In this document: positions 9,301 to 18,604 of the stretch, in pieces
Layout: each line of letters begins with the position of its first letter
How positions within the stretch are numbered: position 1 is the first letter of the stretch
Origin: a bacterium
GTDB taxonomy: Bacteria; Myxococcota_A; UBA9160; UBA6930
Length of the DNA stretch: 51,730 nt
Assembly: GCA_024228115.1 (NCBI GenBank)
Contig: JAAETT010000052.1
Span: 1-51,730 of the forward strand
Direction: 5' to 3'
Notes under the pieces: model-generated
What the model was told of the DNA's origin: nothing
The model's database searches: none
The model's input: the letters and a program-made list of their open reading frames with translations, nothing else
Translations under genes and position numbers: made by a program

Positions 9301-9530
9301 TCCTCAATCTCGTGGAGCTGGCGAAGCTCGGCCTCGATGGGTTCGGTGACGAGCGACTCGACTCGCAGAGCGCTCGCACCCGGGAAGAAGGTCGTGACCA
9401 TTCCGAAGCGGCCCGCCATCGCCGGATCCTCGGAGCGTGCGAGGCTCCCAAGGGCCGCGATGCCCGCGATGGTCGCGAGCATGACCGCGAGGATGGTGAG
9501 ACGCGGATTGCGGTAGAAGAGGTTCGCCAC
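6354..9530 (-). CDS. RND-family efflux transporter permease
   Basis: Inner-membrane proton/drug antiporter of the AcrB-like (HAE1) superfamily, 1058 residues as usual. Visible landmarks: N-terminal span (LTILAVMLATIAGIAALG), the large periplasmic loop starting with FFPGASALRVESLVTEPIE, TM4 motif GLLIDNAIVVVDEYN (an Asp-Asn pair where AcrB has Asp-Asp), a second periplasmic loop, and the final helices with GLVGLAINGAIVV and GGFIPLIVFGGRFWGPLA. The GTG start at 9530 lies 3 bases after the adaptor stop and has GGAGGGG just before it, so it is co-translated with the adaptor. No outer-membrane channel gene is nearby; a TolC from elsewhere would be needed. Substrates cannot be read from sequence. 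Confidence 0.93.
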   Translation of the reverse strand: MANLFYRNPRLTILAVMLATIAGIAALGSLARSEDPAMAGRFGMVTTFFPGASALRVESLVTEPIEAELRQLHEIEDINSTSRTGVSTIAIQFGDDYGFDEVDEIWSKVRDRVSDAAGGLPAGAGVPVVEDRTSTALTLLPAFVWDGAGDAPLGILTRFGEELQNRLRNVPGTKEVELLGEAEEEVRVSIDPFEIASLGLRPSDVSAAIARADSKVPAGQLRAELSQLVIEVAGELTSVERIRRIPLRQEADGRVLRVGDVAQVEKTVREPVESVALVRGRPGVMVATTMEPSYRVDVWAEKARAIVEAYRAEMPPGISLELVFDQSIYTQARLANLAGNLLLASAIVWLVLLVMMGARSALIVGSALPLTVAMVLTQYNWIDMPLHQMSITGLIIALGLLIDNAIVVVDEYNSLVQEGSAPGDAVSEAVRHLFVPLLASSVTTILAFLPIVLSPGPMSEFVGPISIGVALAVGSSFFLSMTVIPSIAGHFTAERGEPGSRFWRDGYSNARILAWYERSLDFVLARPWRGVAVSVALPLLGFYVVTTLPSQFFPSNDRNQFQVQIVLPSQTSLAATLVAVKRARSIVNGKEEVVESHWIAGEGTPRVYYNVMPGQDRNSAFAGGFVNTTSAAATGRLLRELQQELSDAFPDARILASAFEQGPPFDAPIEIRVVGPDIGELRRLGEELRVVLAQSENVTYTLAQLRSGEPKLLFEADEEALRMAGLRLVDVADQLSGRIEGVVGGSILEANQELPVRVRVADDDRSELARLASDYVVRDGARATGGVIGGVPLSAVSKVTLVPELAGVPRRQGERVNTVQAFLLPFTIISSSLEDFERRLEQSGFELPPGYRLELGGESEQSDDAMANLMRFVVPLFVMMAGTIILSFNSFRMAGIIGIVAFLSIGLAFVGVWAFGYPMGFNAILGTMGLVGLAINGAIVVLSALRASPSCEHAEPEEVRKVVVGATRHIVSTTLTTVGGFIPLIVFGGRFWGPLATGIAGGVGGSAILALYLVPSLYVSFVRRQDRRDERLHPTADETNVERLETPPSHESEVGLAV

Positions 9531-9533
9531 GCC

Positions 9534-10708
9534 CTACCCCTCCGCTCCGTCGGCGCCTGGGCCCGGGTCGGAGGGTTGGGATTTCGCGGTCTCTTCCGTG
9601 GCTCGTACGAGCTGCCCCTCTACGATGCGGTGGACGCCGCTCGTCACGATCCGGTCACCGTCGTTCAACGTACCCGTGACATACACCCGGTCGGTCTCGA
9701 CGTGGACGACCTGCAGATCGCGGCGCTCCACCCGGAAGAAACCGGGATCCTCGGCCGCCGCGATGGCATAGGCGCTCCAGAGCCCGCGTCGTCCCTCGGT
9801 GAGTGCGGTCATCGGCAACCAGTAGCCTTCGCCGGGCCGCGCCGTTTCGAGAACGAGCCGCCCGAGGGTTCCGTCCGCGATCGCACCGCCCTCCTCGGCG
9901 TCGATGTGGAAGATTGCCGTGAGGGTCCGGGCTGCGGATCGACCTCGGGCAGCCGCGCGTGAAGGCGCGCAGTCCGTTCGGCTCCTTCCACCTCGACGAC
10001 GTAGCTCGCGTCGGGATCGAGAGCGTCGGCCGTGGCAAGAGGCAGTCCCACCCGAAGTTCGAGGGGACCGACCTCGATGATGCGCAGGATGGCCTGCCCG
10101 GGTGTAGCGACGGTGCCTTCGTCCACAGAGCGCATGACCACGATGCCCGCGAAAGGTGCCCGCAACTCCGAGAGCTCGAGCATGACCTTCACTCGCGCAA
10201 TTCCGGCCTTCGATGCCTCGAGCTCGGCGCTCAGGGCTTGCTGGTCGAAGCGCGCCTCATCGAACGCCTGCTGTGAAATGCTCTCGCGGTTCACCAGCTT
10301 CTCGCGTCGGGCCGCCGTCCGCTGCGCCAGCTCGAGTCGGGCCGCGGTCGCCTGGCGCCGCGCCTGGAGTTCGCGCAGTTGGGCCCGCAGGTCGCGCGTC
10401 TCGAGTGAGGCGAGGAGGTCTCCCTGTTCGACGCGGTCTCCCTCATCGACGCCGAGGTTCACCACCCGGCCGGCGTGGTCGAAGCCCAGATCACTGCTGC
10501 GACGGCTCTCCACGCGACCTGCAAACGTCTCGCGCACGCGGTAGCTCGTCGCCAGCCGCACCGGTGCGGTTCGCACGAGCAACGTCGATGCGGCCTGAGG
10601 TTCGATGTCGTTGCTCGCGCCGTTTCCCACTTCGCAGCCCAGGCACAGCAGGACTGCCATGGAAACAGCGGCGGCTGTCAGGGATCGAGCTCGGTTTTCG
10701 GTTCGCAT
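9534..10708 (-). pseudogene. RND membrane-fusion (adaptor) lipoprotein, frameshifted
   Basis: Periplasmic adaptor of the HlyD/AcrA type that would join the pump to an outer channel. ATG 10708 begins MRTENRARS, followed by a signal ending in lipobox LCLGC. The order is barrel (VRETFAGRVESRRSSDLGF), lipoyl half (GRVVNLGVDEGDRVEQGDLLASLE), a coiled-coil hairpin (RDLRAQLRELQARRQ to DQQALSAELEASKAG), second lipoyl half (LRAPFAGIVVMRSVDEGTV) and barrel. Near 9930-9938 the frame breaks after ARLPEVD; the matching continuation ARTLTAIFHIDAEE to YWLPMTALTEG is in another frame, consistent with one missing base. If real, the adaptor lacks its C-terminal membrane-proximal domain; if a sequencing error, the operon is intact. 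It overlaps the 3' end of the TetR gene by 31 bases. Confidence 0.85.
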
Positions 10709-11319
10709 GGTTGGATTCCCCGTATCAGGACGCGCACGAGGTCTTCCAGGAACGCAGAGTCGGTCGGGAGCGCATCTCCCATCCTCCGCTGGAGGCTGGG
10801 CCGCGCCTGGAACCAGTGTTCGACGAGATTGAATAGAGCGATGAGAGCCGATGCAGGGTCGATGTCGTCCCGCATGAGGCCCTGCTTCTGCATCTCGCGG
10901 AATCTTTCGGTGCCGCGCAGGGCCAGTTCGCGGGCCGGCTGCTGCACCGCGTTGGATGCGTTCGCCCACGCGTGCAATCGGACGAAGTTGGGCTTCTCCT
11001 GGAGGAACGCGAAGAGCGCGCGTGCCGACTCCTCGAAGCCCGCGATGTCGAGGGAGGGGCGGGCCAGGATTTCGCTCTGCCGTTCGCCGTAGTCAGCGAA
11101 GAGATGGTCCGCGACCGCCAGCCACAAGTCTTCCTTCGATCCGAAGTGGTGGTGGATCAGGCTTCGGGTCACCCCGGCGGCGTCGGCGAGATCCCGCAGG
11201 CTGGCACCGGCGAATCCGCGTTCGGCGAATACCTGCTCGGCCGCCTCGAGGATGGCCAGGCGCGTCTGTTCGCCGTCTCGCGGGCTCTGGCCGGCGCTGG
11301 TGGTCGAAGGGAGGGCCAT
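10678..11319 (-). CDS. TetR-family regulator of the RND pump operon
   Basis: 213 residues from ATG 11319 (MALPSTTSAG); ATG 11334 is an alternative. DNA-binding domain: TRLAILEAAEQVFAERGFAGASLRDLADAAGVTRSLIHHHFGSKEDLW. The C-terminal region resembles the TetR_C subgroup that has a FLQEKPNFVRLHAWANA segment and a hydrophobic ligand pocket. It is the first gene of an operon with the adaptor and pump, overlapping the adaptor start, as is common for local pump repressors. A near-perfect 16-bp palindrome lies just upstream. Inducers unknown; pump substrates are likely. Confidence 0.9.
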   Translation of the reverse strand: MALPSTTSAGQSPRDGEQTRLAILEAAEQVFAERGFAGASLRDLADAAGVTRSLIHHHFGSKEDLWLAVADHLFADYGERQSEILARPSLDIAGFEESARALFAFLQEKPNFVRLHAWANASNAVQQPARELALRGTERFREMQKQGLMRDDIDPASALIALFNLVEHWFQARPSLQRRMGDALPTDSAFLEDLVRVLIRGIQPCEPKTELDP

Positions 11320-11342
11320 GACCACAGGGAACATGGAGTGAA

Positions 11343-11358
11343 TTGGCCGGCCGGTCAA
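11343..11358. promoter_or_regulatory. Operator-like palindrome upstream of the pump TetR
   Basis: TTGGCCGGCCGGTCAA differs from its reverse complement at only one pair of positions. Its size, centre and place 24 bases before the regulator start match an autoregulatory TetR site. Confidence 0.55.
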
Positions 11359-11437
11359 CTCCCCTCGGGGGATCCAATTCTCTTCTTCCTGGTCAGATCC
11401 GGCCTCCGATGGAGGCTGAAGGCGGATTCGGTCGCCG

Positions 11438-12859
<1,422 letters not shown>

Positions 12860-12914
12860 CGCTCATCCTCCAACGTTCGAACGGATGCAGCCGCCAGATC
12901 GGCAGTCGGTTCAA

Positions 12915-13559
12915 TCAGCTCGACCCCTCGCGCCGGTTCTCCGAAGCGGCATCGAGCGTCACCATGGCGATACCGATCATCGACTCCCGCGTCACGATGT
13001 CAGCCAGTTGTTCCTCGGTCCAATCTTCCGTCCCTGCCGGGCGCAGCGGAAGGACGATGAAGCGGGATTCGGCGGTCGTATCCCACACCCGGATCTCGAT
13101 CGTCTCGGGCAGGTCGAGACCCATCTGGTGCAGGACCTTGCGAGGCTCACGCGCCACCCGAGCCCGGTACTCGGGGCTCTTGTACCAGTCCGGAGGCAGG
13201 CCGAGGACCGGCCAGGCCGTGCACGAGCACTGGGTGCACACGATCACATGATGAAGCTCGGGCTCATCCTCGAGTGCGACGATGTACTCGCCTTGCGGGC
13301 CTTCGAAGCCAAGCTCGGCGCAGGCGGCCGTCCCGTCCGCGAGCAGACGCGCATGATAGGCGGGGTCGGTCCAGGCCCGAGCGACGACCTTTGCGCCGTT
13401 GCGCCAGTTCATGACCTCCTCGAGCTGGCCCAGCGTGGCATCGAGAAGTGTGTCGAACTGGCCCTCGGGCAGATGGCCTTTTTCCTCGAGGGCGGTTCGC
13501 ACGGCGGAGGCCCGTTCGGCGATCCCCGCCGGCGGCATGGCGTCCCGTTCACGACTCAT
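12915..13559 (-). CDS. nthA: Nitrile hydratase alpha subunit (metal-binding)
   Basis: Hydrates nitriles to amides with a low-spin Co(III) or Fe(III) centre. 214 residues. The claw motif is CTQCSC at 108-113; known cobalt types have CTLCSC and iron types CSLCSC, so the Thr points to cobalt but the Leu-to-Gln change is unusual. Flanks (TAWPVLGLPPDWYKSPEYRARV and VWDTTAESRF) follow the family. The ATG at 13559 overlaps the beta stop as ATGA, so the two subunits are translated in a fixed ratio. The beta-alpha order resembles many cobalt-type operons. No activator/metallochaperone gene (P14K or P47K type) is found nearby. Confidence 0.95.
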   Translation of the reverse strand: MSRERDAMPPAGIAERASAVRTALEEKGHLPEGQFDTLLDATLGQLEEVMNWRNGAKVVARAWTDPAYHARLLADGTAACAELGFEGPQGEYIVALEDEPELHHVIVCTQCSCTAWPVLGLPPDWYKSPEYRARVAREPRKVLHQMGLDLPETIEIRVWDTTAESRFIVLPLRPAGTEDWTEEQLADIVTRESMIGIAMVTLDAASENRREGSS

Positions 13560-14188
13560 CCTGTTTCCTCCAGATAGGTCTCCCAGAGCTGGACGACGAC
13601 AGACTCGCGAGCGCCCGCTGCGTCGCCCCACAGATCTTCCGCCTGGAAGAGCACGTGGTAGGTCGGCTCGCTGCGCGGCGGGAGACCATGGGCCGCCGCA
13701 TCCGGATACGAGAAGGGAGGCGTCACGTGAAGCACTTCGCCCTGGACTCCGCGTACATAACGAGGGGCGCGCGTGTGGCCAGCCGGGTGCATCTCGCGGA
13801 CCCGCACCCGATCACCGACCTGATACCGCGGGGATTCGCTGCTTGCCTTGCCATCGGCCTCGACCAATGCGGCGGGCTGAGCCAGCGGGAAAGGGCCTCC
13901 GGCCCGGTCCTCGAGTTCTTCGTGGGTAAGGATGCCCTTCTCGACCAGCAGAGTGGCCACGCCCGTGAGTGTTCGCTCGTAGTAGGACGCGCTCAGGTAG
14001 TGCGCAGGCAACATGCGTTCGATCGAATGCCGATACTCATCCACGTTGTAGGTGCGTAGAACGCCGACGCAAAGCACGTTGAGCCCGAAGGCAAGTGCCT
14101 CCCAGGGCTCGTGAAAAGTCGGCTCGTCCGTCTCCACTTCGACGGGCCCGAAGCCAGCCATTCCTGCCAGATCATGAATTCCGTCCAT
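13556..14188 (-). CDS. nthB: Nitrile hydratase beta subunit
   Basis: 210 residues. It begins with the canonical MDGIHDLAGMAGFGPV; ATG 14188 has GGAGGTGG upstream, so longer frames are rejected. Helical N-terminal region (EPWEALAFGLNVL, RHSIERMLPAHYLSASYYERTL) is followed by the SH3-like barrel (YQVGDRVRVREMHPAGHTRAPRYVRGVQGEVLH, YHVLFQAEDLWG). The beta subunit helps bury the metal site and forms the substrate channel. First gene of the nthB-nthA-amidase operon; divergent from a NylB-like hydrolase. Confidence 0.95.
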   Translation of the reverse strand: MDGIHDLAGMAGFGPVEVETDEPTFHEPWEALAFGLNVLCVGVLRTYNVDEYRHSIERMLPAHYLSASYYERTLTGVATLLVEKGILTHEELEDRAGGPFPLAQPAALVEADGKASSESPRYQVGDRVRVREMHPAGHTRAPRYVRGVQGEVLHVTPPFSYPDAAAHGLPPRSEPTYHVLFQAEDLWGDAAGARESVVVQLWETYLEETG

Positions 14189-14328
14189 TCCACCTCCGGC
14201 TTCCAGCTGGCACGGTAGACCGGGCGGGGCCCGATTCGCAAAGAGAAGCGTGTCGGATCTCCCGTGAGCCATGGAGAATCCGCATCTCGGGTATCCTCGC
14301 GCGGCCCCTGCGAACGCGAGGAACGATC

Positions 14329-15405
14329 ATGTCGGCCGAACCCAACTTGCTTTCCCTCCCGCCCCAGCCTCACGGCTTGAGCTGGCCGACCCGAGCCTGG
14401 CCCGAAGGGGACCTCGACACGCGCGTCGACCGGCCTGCCCTCGAAAAGCTGCTGGATCATGCCTTCTCCACTCCCGAGCCCGACGATCTGGAGCGCACCC
14501 ACGCAGTCGTTGCCGTTCAACGTGGAAGGATCGTCGCCGAACGCTATGCAGCCGACGTCGCCCCTGACGACACATTCCTCTCCTGGTCGATGGCGAAGAG
14601 CATCACGAACGCACTCATCGCGATCCTGGTCCGCCAGGGCCGCCTCGACATTGCGCAGCCAATCCCCGTACCCGAATGGCCCGAAGAGGATCCGCGACGT
14701 CGCATCACCATCGACCAACTGCTTCGCATGGTCGATGGGCTGCGCTTCCGCGAAGCCGAGCACCTCGGCGGGGGCGCTGTTCGGTACTACCCGGAAGAGG
14801 AATCGGATGTGGTACCGATGCTCTTCGGCAAAGGGAAACACGATGTCGCCGGCTTCGCCGCCAGCCTGCCCTATCAGGTCGAGCCCGAGACGCTCTGGAA
14901 CTACAACAGCGGCGCCAGCAACCTGCTCGCGCGCCTCGTGGGCGAGACCGTGGGCGGCGGCGAAGAAGGCATGCGCACCTTCATGCAGCAGGAACTCTTC
15001 GAGCCAATCGGAATGAAGACCGCAAAGCCGCGCTTCGACGAGGCGGGACACTTCATCGGGTCGAGCCACTGCTATTGCAGCGCACGAGACTTTGCCCGCT
15101 TCGGCTATCTCTACCTTCGGGACGGCCTCTGGGAGAACGAACGCATCCTCCCGGAGGGCTGGGTCGACTACAGCCGAACGCCTTCCTCTCTTTCCCCTTC
15201 CGGCACCTATGGAGCCCATTTCTGGGTGATTCCCGGCAGCCTGGGCCTCTTCAACTGCAGTGGCGCGTGGGGCCAGCGCATCCTCATCAGCCCGAAGCTC
15301 GACCTGGTCGTGGTACGCCTCGGCAATACCTCGCCGCATAAGGTCGATGTAGCGGTTCGCTGGTGCAAGGATCTCGTGGACGCATTTCGGCCCACAGCCG
15401 GCTGA
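14329..15405 (+). CDS. Beta-lactamase-fold serine hydrolase (NylB/6-aminohexanoate-dimer hydrolase-like)
   Basis: 358 residues from ATG 14329 with GAGGA upstream. Motifs of penicillin-recognising hydrolases: SxxK as Ser87-Met-Ala-Lys90 (SWSMAK) and the Tyr192 motif in LWNYNSGASN. The CYCSARDFARFGYLYLRDG segment and long internal insert are typical of the 6-aminohexanoate-dimer hydrolase/esterase branch. No signal peptide, so cytoplasmic. It probably cleaves an ester or amide; true beta-lactamase activity is unlikely. Divergent from nitrile hydratase with about 140 bases between, so a shared amide/nitrile catabolic role is possible but not shown. Confidence 0.85.
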   Translation: MSAEPNLLSLPPQPHGLSWPTRAWPEGDLDTRVDRPALEKLLDHAFSTPEPDDLERTHAVVAVQRGRIVAERYAADVAPDDTFLSWSMAKSITNALIAILVRQGRLDIAQPIPVPEWPEEDPRRRITIDQLLRMVDGLRFREAEHLGGGAVRYYPEEESDVVPMLFGKGKHDVAGFAASLPYQVEPETLWNYNSGASNLLARLVGETVGGGEEGMRTFMQQELFEPIGMKTAKPRFDEAGHFIGSSHCYCSARDFARFGYLYLRDGLWENERILPEGWVDYSRTPSSLSPSGTYGAHFWVIPGSLGLFNCSGAWGQRILISPKLDLVVVRLGNTSPHKVDVAVRWCKDLVDAFRPTAG

Positions 15406-15519
15406 AACCAAGCCCGCGATGGATCGCGAGCCTCGCCACTCGCGTTTCGAGCGGGGCGGGGAGCTGGAGAGCGCCCTCGACATCGACGCCAGGCGCGGGC
15501 CTGCTAGGTTCCGCCGCCC

Positions 15520-17340
15520 ATGAGCCCCGCGGAAACCCATCCGACCCCGCGCAAAGACCTGCGCAATCTGGCCATCATCGCCCACGTCGATCACGGCAAG
15601 ACGACGCTCGTGGATGGCCTGTTCCGCTATACCGGCGCGGTCGCGAGCCATCGCGATGTGGAAGAGCGTGCGCTCGACAGCAACGACCTGGAGCGTGAGC
15701 GCGGCATCACGATCGTCGCCAAGAACACGGCGATCGATTTCGAGGGCATCCGCATCCAGTTGGTCGATACGCCGGGACACGCGGATTTCGGTGGCGAAGT
15801 CGAACGCGTCCTCGGCATGGTGGATAGCGTGCTGTTGCTGGTGGACGCCGTGGAAGGCGTGATGCCCCAGACCCGCTTCGTGCTCGGCAAAGCACTGGAG
15901 CACGGCTTACGCCCCATCCTGGTCGTGAACAAGATCGACCGGCCCGAGCAGCGTGCCGAGGCGGTGGTCGACGAGGTCTTCGACCTGCTGGTCGAACTCG
16001 GCGCCAACGACACGCAACTGGATTTCACGACGGTCTACTGCTCGGCCAAGGCGGGCATCGCCGGGACGAGCCCCGACGGCCCGATGAACGACCTGCGTCC
16101 CCTGCTGGACGCCATCGTCGAGAATGCTCCGGCGCCCATGGTGGACGGCGAGGGCCCCCTGCAATTCCAGGCCGTGACCCTCGGCTACGACGAATTCCTG
16201 GGCCGTCTCGTGATCGGACGGGTCGATCGCGGCTGCATGAAGCGGGGCAGCACGGTCATCCGGATCGGCGAGAACGACAAGGCCGAGCCCTTCCGAATCA
16301 CCAAGCTCTTCGGAACCCGCGGGCTCGACCGTGTCGACATCGAGGCGGGCGATGCGGGTGACATCGTCATCCTGGCGGGTGTGGACACGATCGAGATCGG
16401 CGACACCATCTGCGAGCAGGGCCAACCGGACCCCCTGCCTCGAATCGCCATCGATCCGCCGACGATCCGGGTTCGCTTCTCCGTCAATACCTCACCCTTC
16501 GCGGGGCAGGACGGTCGCTTCCTGACGAGCCGGCAGATTGGCGATCGTCTCGCACGAGAAGCGCTCTCGAATGTCTCCATCCGCATCGAAGAAACGGAGT
16601 CGCCGGAGATCTTCGAGGTCGCCGGTCGCGGTGAGCTGCAAATCGCCGTGCTGATCGAAACGATGCGCCGTGAGGGCTACGAGTTCAACGTCTCGCGGCC
16701 GGAGATCATCCCCCGCGAGGTGGACGGGAAGCTCTGCGAACCCGTCGAGGATGTCTTTGTCGAGGTGCCGGAAGCCTCCTCCGGGGTCGTCGTCGAGAAG
16801 CTGTCTTCCCGCCGCGGCCGGGTCGTCTCCATGGAGCCCCGCGCCGACCGTATGCACGTCCATTTCATCGTGCCGTCGCGCTCGCTCTTCGGCTACCGAA
16901 GCGAATTCCTCACCGACACCCGCGGCGAGGGCATCCTGCATCACGCGGTCTGCGGCTATGAGCCGCATGCCGGGCCTCTGGCCGGGCGCCCGGTGGGCGC
17001 AATCGTCTCGAGCGAGACAGGGAAGACCACCCCGTACTCGCTGTTCAACATCCAGGAGCGTGCCACTCTCTTCGTGCTTCCGGGAATCCCGGTGTACGAA
17101 GGCCAGGTGGTGGGTGAGAACCGGCGCCTCGGCGACATGAACGTGAACGTGTGTCGGCCGAAGAAGCTCACCAACGTCCGCGCGGCGGGCCGCGATGAAG
17201 CAACCGTGGTCACTCCCCCGCGCCAGATCACGATCGAGAGCGCTCTGGAGTGGATCGAGGAGGACGAGCTTCTGGAGGTGACGCCCAAGTCCCTGCGCCT
17301 TCGAAAGCGCGTCCTCCCGGCCAATCTGCGCAAGCGCTGA
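15520..17340 (+). CDS. typA: Ribosome-binding GTPase TypA/BipA
   Basis: Translational GTPase that binds the ribosome and assists 50S assembly and stress adaptation. 606 residues, as expected. G1 AHVDHGKTT at 21-29, switch I RERGITI, G3 [17 protein letters not shown]4 NKIDRP and G5 CSAKAG are all present. The EF-G-like domains follow, and the BipA-specific C-terminal domain ends with [38 protein letters not shown] 15520 matches the family N-terminus, though no strong ribosome site is seen. A hairpin follows the stop. Confidence 0.97.
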   Translation: MSPAETHPTPRKDLRNLAIIAHVDHGKTTLVDGLFRYTGAVASHRDVEERALDSNDLERERGITIVAKNTAIDFEGIRIQLVDTPGHADFGGEVERVLGMVDSVLLLVDAVEGVMPQTRFVLGKALEHGLRPILVVNKIDRPEQRAEAVVDEVFDLLVELGANDTQLDFTTVYCSAKAGIAGTSPDGPMNDLRPLLDAIVENAPAPMVDGEGPLQFQAVTLGYDEFLGRLVIGRVDRGCMKRGSTVIRIGENDKAEPFRITKLFGTRGLDRVDIEAGDAGDIVILAGVDTIEIGDTICEQGQPDPLPRIAIDPPTIRVRFSVNTSPFAGQDGRFLTSRQIGDRLAREALSNVSIRIEETESPEIFEVAGRGELQIAVLIETMRREGYEFNVSRPEIIPREVDGKLCEPVEDVFVEVPEASSGVVVEKLSSRRGRVVSMEPRADRMHVHFIVPSRSLFGYRSEFLTDTRGEGILHHAVCGYEPHAGPLAGRPVGAIVSSETGKTTPYSLFNIQERATLFVLPGIPVYEGQVVGENRRLGDMNVNVCRPKKLTNVRAAGRDEATVVTPPRQITIESALEWIEEDELLEVTPKSLRLRKRVLPANLRKR

Positions 17341-17349
17341 ACCCGGCGC

Positions 17350-17367
17350 CCGGGAGGAATCTCCCGG
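17350..17367 (+). terminator. Hairpin after typA
   Basis: CCGGGAG (17350-17356) and CTCCCGG (17361-17367) form a 7-bp perfect stem with a GAAT loop, 10 bases past the typA stop. No U tract; a moderate candidate terminator. Confidence 0.45.
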
Positions 17368-17438
17368 CAAGAGCAGAATTCTCTCAAGAAGCGGCAACTC
17401 GGACCGACAAGTCCCCTAGAAACCAGGGGGACACCGAA

Positions 17439-17828
17439 TTGCTGGATCTCGTGAAACCGCTCGACGCCGACACCCTGGAGCGGATGCTTCAATACGCGAC
17501 GGCCACCGCGGCCGAGCGCGTGCACCTTCGTCCGGGAAGCCGTCCGATGGTCGTGGGCTTGGGAGGGCCGCGCGAGATCGGATTCCGTCAGCTCTGCGCC
17601 GAAGACACCGTGGAGGTAGCAGGACACTTCCTGGCTGCCGCACGGGTTTCCGAACGGGCTCGAGATTCCGCTTGCGACGCTGCACGGGAAATCTTCCTGT
17701 TCATGAAGCTCGAGAATGGGGCCCTTGCCGAAGCCGTACTCAAGCCTTGCCGCACGGGCGTGGCCGTCACGATCGAATTGATTCCGCCGCTCCCGTCGGG
17801 TGCCGACATCGAGTTGATCGAGGCCTGA
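17439..17828 (+). CDS. Stand-alone PilT/GspE N-terminal-like domain protein
   Basis: 129 residues from a TTG at 17439 preceded by AGGGGGA; GTG 17451 is an alternative. LERMLQYATATAAERVHLRPGSRPMVVGLGG looks like the PAS-like N-terminal domain of PilT-type ATPases (normally ASDLHLSAGLPPMIRVDG), and the closing strand with IELIPPLPSG resembles the RxIPxxIP region that joins it to the motor domain. The Walker A and B ATPase portion is absent and no sequence for it follows. It might modulate a type IV pilus motor or bind a ligand; function is not established. It ends 5 bases from the convergent dienelactone hydrolase. Confidence 0.5.
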   Translation: MLDLVKPLDADTLERMLQYATATAAERVHLRPGSRPMVVGLGGPREIGFRQLCAEDTVEVAGHFLAAARVSERARDSACDAAREIFLFMKLENGALAEAVLKPCRTGVAVTIELIPPLPSGADIELIEA

Positions 17829-17833
17829 AGCGC

Positions 17834-18517
17834 CTAGATCTCTGCCCGGAAGAAAGCCAGCACCTGGCTCCACGCTTTCGCAGTGAGTTCAGCGTCGTGA
17901 ACGTCTGGCCGGCTGTCGTTCATGAACGCGTGCCCGGCGCCGCTGAAGATCGTGAAGTCCGCCCGCTTCCCCGCAGCCGCGAGATCTGCTTCCAGCTTGC
18001 GTGCGGACTCCATGGGGACGAACTCATCGTGTTCGGCGAAGATGCCGAGCACGGGAGCCTTCAGCCCCGAAAGATCCAGCTGAACATTGGGGTGGATGCC
18101 GTAGCAATCCACGACGGCGCCGATCCTGTCGTTGCGCGTCGCGGCATCGAGGGCCAACTGGCCCCCCATGCAGAAACCGATCACTCCGACCTTGCTGCCT
18201 ATCACACCGTCGTGGCCGAGCAGCACCTGAACCGCCCCATCCAGATCGCGGGTCGCCCGCGGCAGTTCCAGATCCATCATCAACCGACCTGCTGCATCCG
18301 GATCCGTAGTCGCCTCTCCGCGGTAGAGATCCGGTGCCAATGCGACCATGCCGTCCCGGGCCAACCGGTCACATACATCTCGGATATGATCGACGAGGCC
18401 CCACCACTCCTGGATGACGACCACCCCAGGGCCCTTGCCTCCGGCCGGTACGGCCAGGTACCCCCGCCCCGGATCCCCATTGCTCACGCAGTCGAGTTCG
18501 GTCCCTAGCCGAGCCAT
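17834..18517 (-). CDS. Dienelactone hydrolase family protein
   Basis: 227 residues from ATG 18517, which has AAGGAGAGGG before it. Alpha/beta-hydrolase with the dienelactone hydrolase triad: Cys116 in GFCMGG, Asp164 in AEHDEFVP and His196 in GAGHAFMN; Glu37 in QEWWG matches the residue that controls the cysteine. Hydrolysis of dienelactone in chloroaromatic degradation is the type activity, but many relatives act on other lactones or esters. No catechol-pathway genes are nearby, so the substrate is unknown. Cytoplasmic; no signal peptide. Confidence 0.92.
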   Translation of the reverse strand: MARLGTELDCVSNGDPGRGYLAVPAGGKGPGVVVIQEWWGLVDHIRDVCDRLARDGMVALAPDLYRGEATTDPDAAGRLMMDLELPRATRDLDGAVQVLLGHDGVIGSKVGVIGFCMGGQLALDAATRNDRIGAVVDCYGIHPNVQLDLSGLKAPVLGIFAEHDEFVPMESARKLEADLAAAGKRADFTIFSGAGHAFMNDSRPDVHDAELTAKAWSQVLAFFRAEI

Positions 18518-18548
18518 GCCCTCTCCTTGTTCGGGTCCAGAACGCAAG

Positions 18549-18581
18549 AGCGGGGAAGTCGGCTGAGCCGGCTCCCCCGCT
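18549..18581 (-). terminator. Terminator-like hairpin behind the PEP-CTERM/barrel/FecR operon
   Basis: Two 16-base arms (18549-18564 and 18566-18581) pair with only two wobble-type mismatches around a tight turn. It lies 24 bases beyond the FecR-domain stop on the minus strand and is followed by CTTGCGTT. Good operon-end candidate. Confidence 0.65.
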
Positions 18582-18604
18582 GTCTCCAAACGCCAGGTTG
18601 ACGC

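Noticed and set aside
13993-15903. Long minus-strand frame opposite the NylB-like hydrolase and typA
   Set aside because: Only antisense to real genes; no recognisable domain or ribosome site.
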